DNA of 64,000 nt from Siphonodentalium dalli (GCA_032622095.1 CP136063.1:91861980-91925979), one strand, 5' to 3'; counted from the stretch's first letter, positions 12,419 to 24,334 are shown. The notes: generated by a model not told the origin, from the sequence alone. Numbers and translations: made by a program.

Positions 12419-13523
12419 GGAGCCCCGGAGGTGATATCATAATTGTTTTTTTTAAATGAAGTCCTATCCACGAGAATATGAAGTCGTGGCCACGAGCAAA
12501 AAGTCGTGGCCTCGATAATACGAAGTCGTGGCTGCATGAGAAAAAGTCGTTGCCAACAGGGGGGTTCTCCGGGAACGTATGCCGGTGTGGGTGGGTGGTC
12601 GGTGGGACCAACAATTTTTTTTTCTGCAACTCAATTTTTTCCTGTAGGTCTTTTGACTGTTTTTGCAATGAGTTTGGCTTAACACACCTTAGAATGTCAA
12701 TATTAACACAAATGAACAATTTCATGATGATCAGACAAACAGTATAGCCTGTAGCCCATGCTAATGGAGTGAATTTTGAAATCCAAGATGGCCGCTGGCA
12801 GCCATGTTTTTTTAGCCGAGTGACCCCAAAATGACTCGTTCCTATTTACATGTCAATGTTAACATCCATGTCAAATAGTATGCACAGAAATACATATACA
12901 TAAATTTTTAGTTGCGGACAAAATCTCTGTTTTAGTGTTAAAAAGGGGGTGGGTGTCCAAAAATGGTCGGGAAAAAAACTGCCGAAAACGGAAACATTTT
13001 TGGACGCGGGGGTGGTTGGGTCCCAACAAGGGTCGAAAGGCAAAAATCAGCATACGTGCCTGAAATGTTTTACCGACCCCCACCCCCTGTTGCCACGAGA
13101 AAAAAGGTCGTGGCTACGAGAATATGAAGTCATGGCTGGAGACTTAGCCCGCAGAAAAGTGACCCGCACTTCCAATGCAACACATATACTATGTGCATGT
13201 CTAATGTTCCGACGATCAGTACGACACCGTACCCAGTTTATACCACCAACATTTTGGTATTGTTCGAATCTTCAGATTCTCCACTATCTATACATATCCG
13301 AATACTGACATATAGCGTTAGCCCGTGGTGAATATTCCGGATCGGAGGCTCATTCTGAAGGAAATTGTCCCACACTTGCGATTTATCCATTACATGCATA
13401 TGCATGCCTGTGATCGGACGATCACTATGACACCGTATCCAGCTTTACTTATTTCTCGAGACCATGACTTTATTCTCATGGCCACGACTTAAAAAAAAAT
13501 TTGGCTCTCGCCTCCGGGGCTCC
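12419..13523. mobile_element. 1.1-kb element with GGAGCCCCGGAGG ends and CGTGGCCACGAG arrays
   Basis: Inverted ends are GGAGCCCCGGAGGTGA at left and the complement of GGAGCCCCGGAGGCGA at right. Just inside each end are palindromic GTCGTGGCCACGAG-type motifs (12460-12550; 13090-13130; 13455-13490). The centre carries GGTGGGTGTCCAAAAATGG and GGGTGGTTGGGTCCC. No coding region. It abuts the end of a foldback fragment at 12418. Confidence 0.7.
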
Positions 13524-13712
13524 ACACAATTCAGATATGTTTCTTTTCTGAATGTAAATTGAAACCACCCCAACACAGAGCACACCCCCACCATGCACTA
13601 CTTTATATGAATCGCAAAAACTTGAATCTATACCCAAACGTCCAACTTTGATTCTCAACAATGGGACATTTGTAATACCCAACGGTTGGATATCCGATAT
13701 CAGAAAAACATG

Positions 13713-13774
13713 CAAAGCCTCTTCATGAAACGGGGCTTGTCAACTAGCAATCCCCGTTTCACGAAGAGGCTTTG
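13713..13774. repeat. 62-bp perfect-stem hairpin
   Basis: CAAAGCCTCTTC(A)TGAAACGGGG pairs with its complement around a short loop. Could be a small palindromic MITE; no duplication of target was visible. Confidence 0.7.
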
Positions 13775-13885
13775 AATATTTCTCTGTGTAATCAACAGAA
13801 AACTAGCCGTTCTCCTAAGTTTTCAAAGACCACAGAACAAATGTCGAAAATCTAATGATATTGAATATTTATTTTTATTTTATAT

Positions 13886-13918
13886 ATATATGTGTGTGTG
13901 TGTGTGTGTATATATATT
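13886..13918. repeat. TA/TG microsatellite
   Basis: TATATATA followed by about ten TG units and TATATAT. Confidence 0.9.
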
Positions 13919-14089
13919 TGTCACATACATCATACATTTGAATACGTTTCCAGTGAATTTCATGTAATCTTTTGATAATTTGTTTTTTTTTCTGCTATGT
14001 AATTCTTTGAACCCATGTACACATGGCTTAAGAATAAACAATTATGTAGATTTAGTGATCGCAAAATCGGTTTGAAATCGGATGCATTG

Positions 14090-15060
14090 AACTGCATCAT
14101 CCGCAACCCCAGTGATATACATGTATGTATGGTTTGAAACTTTGCCCCCAAAGCTGCTTTCATGTGAATACGTTTGCCCGAAAGCTGCATGCATTTGTCA
14201 CATGCGTCAGTCGTAGGTATGTAAAGGCAGCTTTCACAGACCTGCGGCTGACGCACATGTGACATTCGGCCAATGCATACGTCTCTCTGCTTTCACAGAC
14301 ATGCGGCTATCAGGCAACGTTTCAAACCATATACATACGTCATTGGTGCTTTCACGGGTTTGCGGATAACTTGCGGCTGGCGCAGTTAAAGGCACGTGCG
14401 GCCTTAATTGTCGAAAATATTCATATTTGTTCCAAACACCGTAGACAGAAAAACATTAAAACGCATACAGTTCCTTCATATATACCATGACCATCGCATA
14501 AACAGCATGTTATCATAAAGACCTAATATATTTTACCTAAGCAAGAGCCTGATTGTGTTACAGAAGACAGCACAGTGCTACTGGCTAATCACACACAAAT
14601 GGCATAAACGCTCTTTATTAGTTCCATATCAGGTATTCACCAGCAAAGAACGCTCTTTATGTTTACCATCATAATATAAACAAACACCAGAAAAGTAACT
14701 TTTTATGCTTTTGTTTACATAACAATGGTCAAACATATGACCATAACATACTGTTTATGCGATATTTCTTATTTGTATACGTACAAAGTCTATCTACATT
14801 TTGATGTTCTTTCTGTTTGTGGCGGTTTTTGACGGGTGGATATATTTTCACAGGATACCCACCGCCAAGGCCAACCGTGTCTTTAACTAAACGCATCCGA
14901 TTTCAAAACTTGCGTCAGCCGCAGCCCTGTGGAAGCGCCAGTGATATTATGTATGGTTTGAAACGTTGCGCCTAACATGGTAGCCGCATGCGTCAATAGT
15001 AGGTCTGTGAAGGCAGATAGACGCATGCGTCAGCCGCGGGTCTGTGAAAGTAGCTTTAGT
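14090..15060. mobile_element. Foldback element with CTGCGGCTGACGC repeats, split by a MITE
   Basis: GCTTTCACAGACCTGCGGC-type motifs recur in both orientations (14150-14300 and 14900-15058), together with inverted ATGTATGGTTTGAAAC. The TTAA MITE at 14390-14882 sits inside, so this element is older. Confidence 0.6.
14390..14882. mobile_element. TTAA-target MITE, family 1, nested in an older foldback
   Basis: TTAA at 14386-14389 and 14883-14886 flank a 493-bp element in inverse orientation to the 23841 copy. It starts AGGCACGTGCGG and ends CCGTGTCT. It carries the AAGAGCG motifs in reverse complement. It interrupts the repeat spanning about 14090-15060. Confidence 0.8.
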
Positions 15061-15305
15061 TATAGATGATTAGGATCGTCCGCCCGCCAGATAACAGTCC
15101 CTCGTTAAGTCGAGTTTTTGAAGAAAACAAATCTCGACCAAAACAAAGATGAACACGAGCAGATGTTCTCGATAATTTTATTATCTAATTCTAACAATGC
15201 ACATGTATTTCTAATCATTTGTACAACAGTTACAGTTTGAATGTGAGTTGTAAGTTCGCCCTATTTGTGCGTTTTAAATCAGTTGGTAGTTATTTCTCTG
15301 TATAG

Positions 15306-15805
15306 TCCCCTGGTTAAGTGGTCCTGATAATTATCTATGGTGTTGGTGGGTACTGCTGAGTTAGCTTTGATGTTGGTGGGGCAAAGTGATGCTGTTGATA
15401 AAAAGTAGCGCTATATTTCACAATTTTTTTTGCCGTCTGTGTCTAATAAGTAATCAGAGTGATTCGATGATAGACCTGTGTCTACGTTAAATATCCAAGA
15501 ACATATATGTTCTAAACTAGTGTAATATGGTTGTTGAAAAATGGTCGTAATAAAACTCATCTTATTATGGTCGGTTTCATACAATCAACGCAGGCGTTAT
15601 TGACATAATAATGTTAAAATAGATATATTACTGGGTGATTTAAATAGAATGGCTTTCTTCGAATCGTTCGGATAAGTCTCTGAAATAACATTTTGTACTT
15701 GTTCTTAACGTCATCATTTTGTTCCACCAACATCACAGTAAATTAGCAACATCATACTAAATTAGTAACATCATAGTAAATTAGCATGACCACTTGGCTG
15801 GCGTG
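15306..15805. mobile_element. Foldback with CCCTGGTNAAGTGGT ends, decayed
   Basis: CCCCTGGTTAAGTGGTCCTG at left faces GACCACTTGGCTGG at right. Inside are GTTGGTGG and its complement CCACCAACATCAC. Related to 31831-32797. Confidence 0.55.
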
Positions 15806-17910
15806 GTATATACGTCGTTTGTTGGTTTAACCTTTTCGTGGCCCGTAATTTTTTAGATCTGAAATAAAGAGAAAACACATGTAGTTATTGGCTACATATC
15901 AACAAAGCGGAGGCAAATAACGACAACATTCATACGGACCCATGATGCGGTGCAGGTATGTTATAACTACAAGTAGTTTGGTTTGGTTTATTGGGTGATA
16001 TTGCGTTGTGATCGTGAACAATTTGAGCGGTTTACACTAAACATGCTCAAACGACCACAGGGCATTATCCCTCAGTAAACACACCCAATCTGCATTCACC
16101 GATAATGTATATAGATTTTTCCGCATATATATCTTTCCACAAAGTCAGCTTAAGTTCTTATTTTTATCTGAAATATGTTCACAGTATGCAGATTATAGCA
16201 TAACTTATAATTATTGAGTAAGGTGCTTCGTACGACTTGGCACCGAAATATTTATAATTGTATCAGCCAAGTTTCTGTTGTACATGCAAACGAAAAAGGA
16301 ACAATACTTAGAATGACCGTAATTCGTCATGGATATGAATGGCGAAAACCTACAATAGATCCATCAATATCAATCTCTACCAGAGCGCACCACCCATATA
16401 CTTCCTGTCTGACTCTGCCGCCGGCTCGGTACAAGTCTGTGGTTTTCTATATTTAGCGCGGGGTTTTCCAGCCAAAATAGGGAAAACGATCGCCCCAAAT
16501 GAAGTTTTGACGTCATGCCATGATAATTATGACGTCTTAACTGACATTCATTAAATTGGGGACTGTACACCAAAACATTTGGATGTCATTTTCGATCGGA
16601 TCAAGAGATATAGATTAGCATGCAGAGAAGAAAATAAATGAGCAATTTCGTGAATATTTTAAAGATATTTCGTCCAATTTATTACTATCGAGCAAACTCC
16701 AGAAAATTGAAAATAAAAGTTATCTGCATTCGCTGAATTCATGTTTAGCCATACTGGATCTTCGTCTATCAGCTTGAAGCTTTCCGTCGAAAACTGTCCT
16801 CTCCAGGATGATAGCAAATCTCCAAAATTAGAGGCAGCTCATTAAAACCAATCTTCTCATCTCTTAGACTACTATCAAATGAAATGTTTTAATTTGAAAA
16901 TATTTTTCATGTTAAATAATAGAAATATTTTCCGAAGAAGTGTCCAAATTCAATGTCCTTCCCATGACCATTTTATGGACATAGACCAAAAGGGATAATC
17001 TGATGTAAAATATTAAGACAGACTGTTTCCAATCACATTTATTGTCAGAATATGACAGTTGACTTTGGTATCTGTCTAAATGTAGTCAAGTTATTCAAGA
17101 GATATTATCAAAATAACAATAATTTGTGTCAGGATTTTGACATGCATTCACTTGGCGTCATATAAGTATTAATTGATGTTGATGTCATGACATACCGAAA
17201 AAGAGAAACCCATGCAGAACTCAAGATTGTTTCTATTTGTTTACTATCCAATATATACTCGTACAGCCAGCAACAGACTATGTCACAACTTCTCTTTAAA
17301 AAATAATATGGGCTTTGGTTGGTGTTATTTAGTCCAAAAAATGAGAATTTTTAAGCTTCTGACTAAATTGTTTCACATTCTCAACAAATGCTAGTTTTGG
17401 CTATATATTTTGTTTTATCTATAAAAACTTGCCAATTTTATTTCATACTACATTGAGGTGACGTTTCTTGACACCTTTCATTTAGTTGATAAATCAAGAG
17501 TCATTTTGAAAAGTAACTAAATTTTAATTGGAAAGCATATTTCGCTTTTATCACAAGAATGCATGGTGGTATACTATGAATGCAATTTATCAAAACACAA
17601 AGGAGTTCCATAGACTGTGTTAAATCAATTCTAAACTTGACCAAAATTGCCTACATACTGTGTGGCAGAGACTATATATCTGAAAATTATATCCGGTTAT
17701 AGTCACCAAGGTCGCATAAATCGTCTCTTTGTCCTGCTGCGATGGGGTGCTAGTCTGCTGAATAGATTATTGTTTCTTTACAGTATAATAAGCATTGCGA
17801 CATACGTACATGGTTTATTATCACAGAGAGTGTGGACAATTCCGGAAATGTAAATAGCATTTATACTGCAAGGGTATGCACTTCAGTTTCTGCGTTACAT
17901 TCAATAATTA
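15806..17910. other. No gene seen
   Basis: About 2.1 kb without coding signal, long frame or clear inverted repeat. Confidence 0.5.
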
Positions 17911-18244
17911 ATCACCGAATGACACTACCACGCACTGTGTGGCGGAACATTAATTCGTGTGCTGAATGCCCGGAATTAGTATTTTTACCTGACTGTTGGA
18001 CGTATTCTAAGCAGAAGACCCGAACTTTTAAAAACGTAAATCATTGGGTTTGACTTGCGTTGCAATGACATATAAATCCTTCAGATGGATCTGTATTAAT
18101 TATATGTATATATTTAAGGCTATTTAACATGATACTTGTATATTAGCGATACGTATTGTCACTCATAGGTGGTTATACAGTATATTTCGTTCGTCGTGGA
18201 ATGGCTTGGAGTTGCGGCCATTTTGACATCCATTTCATGACTGC
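17911..18244. repeat. Dispersed repeat, copy 2
   Basis: TCACCGAATGACACTACC ... AAATCATTGGGTTTGACTTG ... GCGGCCATTTTGACATCC, same order as 351-656. No coding signal. Confidence 0.7.
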
Positions 18245-18492
18245 GATTGTATTATTTTCTGTCCTGCCACACTATTCGCTCCCGTACTCGAATTTCACAC
18301 GAACTTGTATTATAACTGCGTAATTCCTATATGCCACAATATATCGTATAATGACTTATTTCAATAACTGATGTAATATCTACAACCATATTGGATGCCA
18401 TCTTGGATAACAAAGCTTTCCCAAATGGGAATTTAGAGAATTTTATATTTGACACCAAAATTGCTTTAAAAAAAAAAAATATTTTGTCCGGT

Positions 18493-18572
18493 TTAACCCA
18501 TCATTTCACGTGCGTACCACAACCATACCATCGAATGTTTTGCACTCTGCGACTTTTTGACCCCTGTGACAT
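18493..18572 (-). CDS. Speculative terminal exon downstream of unit B
   Basis: On the minus strand an acceptor-like stretch (CATTTTGTTGTAG) ends at 18573. A phase-1 join to the 18919 exon end would add 26 residues rich in Lys, Ser, Trp and Met before a TAA at 18493-18495. It is listed only because the exon 2 copies end in a donor-like GTAAGAAG and this is the nearest phase-compatible acceptor with an early stop. No matching sequence was seen after units A or C, which argues against it. Confidence 0.15.
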
Positions 18573-18918
18573 CTACAACAAAATGATATCAGCTTCATGC
18601 TCTATCTCGATGCAATTAGCAATTAATTTCAATCAATTTTATATATGAAATGGCCCCATACTCCAAGCATTTGTATACCTCATGTTGGTGCGTCTTTTTA
18701 CCCATACCCCTAAACAGAATCCACTCACATGGGTACTGCCAGAAACGATGTATGTTTTCATATTTTGCCCACAGATCTCGCGAAGGATTTTAATGTGTGG
18801 TCTATAGAAAGGTCCCCGCACTACATGAACATAATTTAATTCGGTTCAAATTTTGTCTAGGTTAGGACATATTTCTCGTATTTTGACTGGACTATAATAT
18901 GAAAGCGGTGCTTCTTAC

Positions 18919-19237
18919 CATCATTGAACAGTTCTGGGTAGGAGTCTTTGATGAAGTCCTCAATTCCACTGCATAGATCGTCAAAGAGGTCCTCGACTCT
19001 TTCAGGGGAAGCCGTTGGATAATCTCCGCCGGGGTATCGTTCGTGGATCTTCTTGAATTTCTCCATGAGTCCTCTCTTCATTGGTTTCATGCTGTCCTTG
19101 AACTCTCTAAACAGACAAACCATCATGAGAGGATGTAGGGGGTTTTTCTTCTCAGTGGCGTCCATTTCCATATTGGCGTCATCCGTAGCGACCTCCGCCG
19201 TAGTCACCGCCTCTGTTATGGTTTCCACTGTGGTACC
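18919..19237 (-). CDS. Unit B exon 2: Thr/Glu linker and conserved two-cysteine domain
   Basis: The acceptor CTCTTTGTAG and phase 0 are as in unit A. The linker is longer (GTTVETITEAVTTAEV, then Met/Glu/Asp-rich to TEKKNPLHP). The domain is intact: LMMVCLFREFKDSM, RGLMEKFKKIHERYPGG, PERVEDLFDDLCSGIEDF, DSYPELFNDG. At 319 nt it has the same exit phase (1) as the 289-nt unit A exon. Read-through past the possible donor at 18918 gives GKKH and a stop at 18857. The frame is open with no breaks, although its own exon 1 is truncated. It may be used as an alternative exon 2 of unit A, or be a recent pseudogene. Confidence 0.65.
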
Positions 19238-20681
19238 CTACAAAGAGACTCGAAGTGTTACTACCTGGAATATTTACCATTCTAGACCATAAATGACTGC
19301 AACTAAAAAGGCAGGCAAATTTACGAGAGTGTGAACGCGGCCTAAGGGTACGTTCACACACCTGGCAAAATTCCAGGTCATTTTTATAAAATTATTCGCA
19401 GATGGCTATCTAGTGCACACTTTTGAACGATATATTTTGAAGTTACAGAATATGTGTTTTCGATATGTACTGCCTATTACTATTAGAGCGATGAAACTCC
19501 GGGATTTTATTTGACGATTGAATATTGTCATATATTTGAAAGCATACTTCGGTTCATATCATAGCACACTACAACCAACCCCCCCCCCCCGTGGCGAATT
19601 GCCAACAAGTACATAGTAAAACTGCCTCTTTTGAATGTTGATATTGGACCATGAAAGCTCCACATGGCTGGTCCCATGTGTTCTATCTCATTATTTAACA
19701 TATCCTCCAATGAAATCAGTGCTAAGTATACTTGGTAAAAACGAAAAGTGTGCATTAGATGAGCCAACTAGACCAACGAGTTGTGCACATTGTATATATA
19801 CTTTAATCTATAAACGTTACGAACACCGTTTTCGAACACGATAGTTAACTCTAAGATAACCTTTATTTCGTTAACGATAAATTGTCCGGCCCACATTAAC
19901 GTGTTTATCCATTTATGAAATCAGTACATAGTGTGCGAATTTTATATGTAAAGTAAGCACAATTTGAACTGATTTCCAGGAATATGGGGCTACATTGTTA
20001 CCGGGTGTATATGGAGAACGTTATGGTGGCAGTCGTGTGGTGTCTAGATGGATGGGATACATTTATAAATATTCAATTCAGCGGACTGTCACCAAAATCG
20101 TTTGAATTCATTTCTGTTCTATACATGGTGCCCACACACAATTTAAGCAATTATATTCTGATGGACTTCTACAAAATTATAGCCAGCCACCTAGGGACGA
20201 TGTGACCGGGGGTTCTCGTCCTCATCTTTGGCAAAGATTAGAAATTTCATGCTTGAGTTAACGGAAGTTGGAAGTTTCAGAACGAAAATTTGTTGCTACT
20301 TTTCTAAATATATCGTTTTTAAACCAAGATTCGAACATTTTCCTACATTCTATTAGAACTTGACTGAGGTGGGCATCATTTGGAAAATGTCCACTCACAG
20401 GGAGCTATCTGGTTGAAATTGTCACAGTTGGATGGTATTGGGTATCCGTAGAGGCGTCCAACTGAAATTTCGCCGAATTGTGGTCGTTGGTCTTCCACCT
20501 TTGGTGTCAACACACCCTTAGTGACAAATTTGGATAAAAGTTATCGATTAAGGCAACACATAGTCGTACCTTGTAGTACGAAAGTATATTTTGTTAACAT
20601 TTAAGGCGGATATTTCCGCTAATTGTCGCATGAGACGGTGACGATCATTGAGGTCACGTGGTACGACGATATCCTGCTTAC

Positions 20682-20741
20682 CTCAGCTCTTTTCTCAAGG
20701 TCCTCCAATGGCCACTCGAAGTCTCGCTTCTCTTCAGCTTG
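20682..20741 (-). pseudogene. Unit B exon 1, 5'-truncated by a duplication junction
   Basis: Twenty codons match the last third of unit A exon 1: EEKR, DFEWPLEDLE, KR, AE, then the same phase-0 donor GTAAGC at 20681. The signal peptide and spacer are absent. Upstream of 20741 on the minus strand the sequence is not exon-like; it matches the 3' flank found at about 52430-52702 after unit C. The exon was therefore cut by the tandem duplication. A sequence CTCTTATAG precedes it and could act as an acceptor. Pro-Trp in unit A is Pro-Leu here. Without an upstream signal peptide the unit is probably not secreted on its own, unless it shares unit A exon 1 by splicing. Confidence 0.72.
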
Positions 20742-21250
20742 TTCTATAAGAGTGAACACACGCTCGAATTATGCGAGGAAGAATTATATGAAGTATAAGA
20801 GAAACTTTGGATGGAGATATATGAATATTCTCTCTAATGCATTTCACGAGAGCCAGCGAAAGCAGGGTCTGAGGTCTCATACAACTGTTTAATCTGGACT
20901 ATTGGGTTCACAGAAATGGAAAAATAACGAACTTTTTGTGGGGCTATTTATCTTGAATCGTGTAGTATGTGTGTAAATAAACAGTTAAAGGGATATAGTT
21001 GGAATGAATTGATTACGTGGCCTGTTATGGAAGCAGAGATATATGTGCTGTGTATATCATATTGTCCATGTCTCAAAATAGTAGTCGTACTTGCCTCAAC
21101 CAAGTGATGAACATGCATATTTCGCTTTTATCACAAGAATGCACCGTGATATGCTATGAACGCAATGTATAAAAACACAAACCCTAAACAAAATCCACCA
21201 AAAACTCACATGGGTACTACCAAAAACGATGTCAGTTTTCATATTTTGCG
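20742..21250 (-). other. Unit A 3' flank, homologous to the flank of unit C
   Basis: Read on the minus strand this interval aligns with unit C downstream sequence in two blocks, about 48540-48788 and 52417-52702 on the plus strand. Shared landmarks are the CATTCTTGTGATAAAAGCG stretch and the AAAGTTTCTCTTATACTT stretch. It was therefore part of the ancestral gene unit. No further coding exon is evident in it. Confidence 0.6.
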
Positions 21251-21289
21251 CACAGATCTGTGTGGTGCAAAAACAATAGTGCTTCTTAC

Positions 21290-21578
21290 CATCCTTGAAC
21301 AGTTCTGGGAATGAGTCCTTGGTGAAGTCCTCAAGTCCACTGCATAGATAGTCAAATAGGTCCTCGACTCTTTCAGGGGAAGCCGTTGGATAATCTCCGC
21401 CAGGATATCGTTCGTGGATCTTCTTGAACTTCTCCATGAGTCCTCTCTTCTCTGGTGTCATCTTATCCTTCATCTCTCTATAGAGACAAACCATCGTGAG
21501 AGGGTGTAGCGGGTTTCTCTGGGTTCCTGTCGGCATCTCCGTAGTGACCTCTTCCAACATAGTTTCCTCCGTGGTAGC
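21290..21578 (-). CDS. Unit A exon 2: Thr/Glu linker and conserved two-cysteine domain
   Basis: The acceptor (TCTCTTTGTAG) lies just before 21578, in phase 0, matching the exon 1 donor. The exon encodes a Thr/Glu-rich linker (ATTEETMLEEVTTE) and then a domain with helical character: NPLHPLTMVCLYRE, RGLMEKFKKIHERYPGG, DYPTASPERVEDLF, and a second Cys in YLCSGLEDF. The same domain is in 18919-19237 and 46737-47090. The two cysteines could form one disulfide. The exon may end at 21290 in phase 1 before GTAAGAAG. If it is not spliced there, the same bases read Gly-Lys-Lys and the frame runs on to a stop at 21096 with a tail not shared by the other copies. No known family was recognised. Confidence 0.72.
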
Positions 21579-21883
21579 CTACAAAGAGACTTAAAGTGTT
21601 ACTACCTGGACTATTTACCATTCTTGACAGTCCTGCACCACCAATACGGAGCCAACTCACTGGAAAGCTTTGGGTGGTTCCTGTAGAGCTACATGCTTAG
21701 GGTACCTTCACACAGCTGGAAAAATTGTCTGATATGTTTTTGCAACTATTTCGTCATAGAAAACCATATGGTTCCAGAAATATAACATCAACATGCGTAT
21801 AAACTTTACCAAAGCTAACGACACGATAATTAAAATTTCGGTAGTTCTACGTGTAACGATGCCACTGATATTTGCCTTCTAAA

Positions 21884-22359
21884 ATCTGTATAAATGATTC
21901 TAATTCCTGTATAAATGATTCTAATATCTGTATAAATGATTCTAATACCTGTATAAATGATTCAAATACCTGTATAAATAATTCAAATACCTGTATAAAT
22001 GATTCTAATACCTGTATAAATGATTCTAATACCTGTATAAATGATTCTAATATCTGTATAAATGATTCTAATACCTGTATAAATGATTCAAATATCTGTA
22101 TAATTATTCAAATATCTGTATAAATGATTCTAATACCTGTATAAATGATTCTAATATCTGTATAAATGATTCTAATACCTGTATAAATGATTCAAATATC
22201 TGTATAAATTATTCAAATATCTGTATAAATTATTCAAATATCTGTATAAATGATTCTACCTGTATAAATGATTCAAATATCTGTATAAATTATTCAAATA
22301 TCTGTATAAATTATTCAAATATCTGTATAAATGATTCTAATACCTGTATAAATGATTCT
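21884..22359. repeat. 21-bp minisatellite in the unit A intron, about 22 copies
   Basis: The unit is CTGTATAAATGATTCTAATA with T/A variants and a few shortened copies. Because 21 is a multiple of 3, one plus-strand frame stays open as a Cys-Ile-Asn-Asp-Ser-Asn heptad repeat. That frame is a by-product of the array. The array is absent from the paralogous intron of unit B, so it arose or expanded after duplication. Confidence 0.9.
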
Positions 22360-23840
22360 TGCGAGATAGTTGAAAGTAATATTCAGCAGCATCGTTACAT
22401 GTGGAACTACAGAGTTTTTACTTCGTTAGTTGTGGCATAAATACAGTTCATAATAATTTTTGCGTTCGATTTCTGGTAATTTATAGCTTTCTGTATCGAA
22501 ATGAAGCGGCCGGCCAAATTCCAGGCCATTTTTATGAAATTATTCGCAGATGGCTATCTAGTGCACACATTTAAATGATAAATTTTGAAAATAGAATATG
22601 TGTCCTCGACTATATTTGCCGACTATTAGAGCGGTGCAACTCCGGCATTTTATTGCATGATTGAATCTTGTCACATTTTTGAAAGCTAACTTCGGTAATA
22701 TTTCAGTTGTGTGCTAACTTGAGGAATTATAGCTCCCACTGCGCTTGTAGTAATCAATTGGGCATGTTTATGTTATAGATGTAAATTGTTTAACGTTACG
22801 TTAATATCATAGAACACTGCAACTCCCCCTCGCGTGGCGAATTGCTAAAACGTACATGGTAAAACTGCCTCTTTTGAATGTTGATATTTGACCATGAAAG
22901 CTCCACATGACTGGCCCAATTCCCATCTCATTATTCAACATATCCTCCAATGAAATCATTGCAGAGCAAACATGGGAGAAAGAAAAATGCGCATTATATG
23001 AGCTGATATGCACATTGTATACAGATTCTATACCTGTAACGAACACCGTTTTTGAATACGATAGTTAACTCAAAGATAACCGTTATTTCGTTAAAGATAA
23101 ATTGTATGAAATAACGGACATGATTCACACCACACTGAGACAAATTTCTGGAAAAATATTGAAAATAAAACTGACAGGGAGGGTGGGTTTGTTGGATGGT
23201 GCGGTTTCAATTTTACAACCCTAAAGAGCTTATGTAATCCCATTCATTACCGCCACATCGTGTAGAAAACGTACCAATTAGTGCCAGACCCACATTTTAT
23301 CGGATAAAATTTGTCCGACACGTAAGCCCACAATTAACGTGTTGATCCATTTATGAAATCAGTACATAGTGTGCGAATTTTATATTTGAAGTAAGCACAA
23401 TATGAACTGATTTGCAGGAATAGGGGCTACGGTGTTATCGGGTGTATATGGAGAACGTTATTGGTGGCAGTCGTGTGGTGTCTAGATTGATGGGGATACA
23501 TTTGGGGATACATTTATATTCATTTTAACGGAAGTTGGAAGTTTCAGAATGAAATTGGTTGATAATGTTTTTAATATTTCGTTTCTAAACCAAGATTTTC
23601 AGAATGAAATTGGTTGATAATGTTTTAAATATTTCGTTTCTAAACCAACATTTTCCTACTTTGGGTGGTATTGGGTATTCGTTAGAGGCGTCCAGCTGAA
23701 TTTTCCCCGAATTGTGATAGTTGGTCTTCCACCTTTAGTATCCACACACGCTTAGTGAGCAATGTGGATAGAAGGTATCGATTAAGGCAACAAAGAGTCG
23801 TACCTTGTGGTATACGAAAGTATATTTTGTTAACATTTAA

Positions 23841-24334
23841 AGGTACGGTTGGCCTTGGCGGTGGGTATTATGTGAAAATATTTCCACCCGTCAAAAACCG
23901 CCACAAACAGAAAGAACAACAAAATGTAGACAGACTTTGTCCGTATACAAATAAGAAATATCGCATAAACAGTATGTTATTGTCATATATTTGACCATTG
24001 TTGTGTAAACAAAAACATAAAAAGTTACTTTTCTGGTGTTTGTTTATATTATGATGGTAGACATAAAGAGCGTTCTTTGTTGGTCAATTCCTGATATGGA
24101 ACGAATAAAGAGCGTTTATGCCATTTGTGTGTGATTAGCCAGCAGCATTGTGCTGTCTTCTGTAACACAATCAGGCTCTTGCTTAGGTAAAATATAGTAA
24201 ATCTTTATGATAACATGCTGTTTACGCGATGATCATGGTATATATGAACGAAACTGTATGCGTTTTAATGTTTTTCTGTTTACGGTGATTGGAACAAATA
24301 TGAATATTTTCGACAACTAAGGCCTCACGTGCCT
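23841..24334. mobile_element. TTAA-target MITE, family 1, in the unit A intron
   Basis: The element begins AGGTACGGTTGG, ends CACGTGCCT, and is flanked by TTAA at 23837-23840 and 24335-24338. The interior includes AAAGAGCGTT motifs and CCGTCAAAAACCGCC. Related copies are at 14390-14882, 34539-34961 and 46198-46702. In the paralogous intron of unit B, 20601-20604 holds a single TTAA with matching flanks on both sides, so the exact empty site is visible. Any relation to piggyBac is inferred only from TTAA; no transposase is present. Confidence 0.85.

Noticed and set aside
21872-22123. Plus-strand frame of Cys-Ile-Asn-Asp-Ser-Asn heptads
   Set aside because: By-product of a 21-bp minisatellite; no signal peptide or splice signals.
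19528-23046. Similar minus-strand frames in the unit A and B introns (ISLEDMLNNE, MWSFHG, STFKRGSFTMY)
   Set aside because: They differ by an in-frame 3-bp indel, which is suggestive, but no acceptor is shared at either copy, unit C has no match, and the introns are similar throughout because of the duplication.
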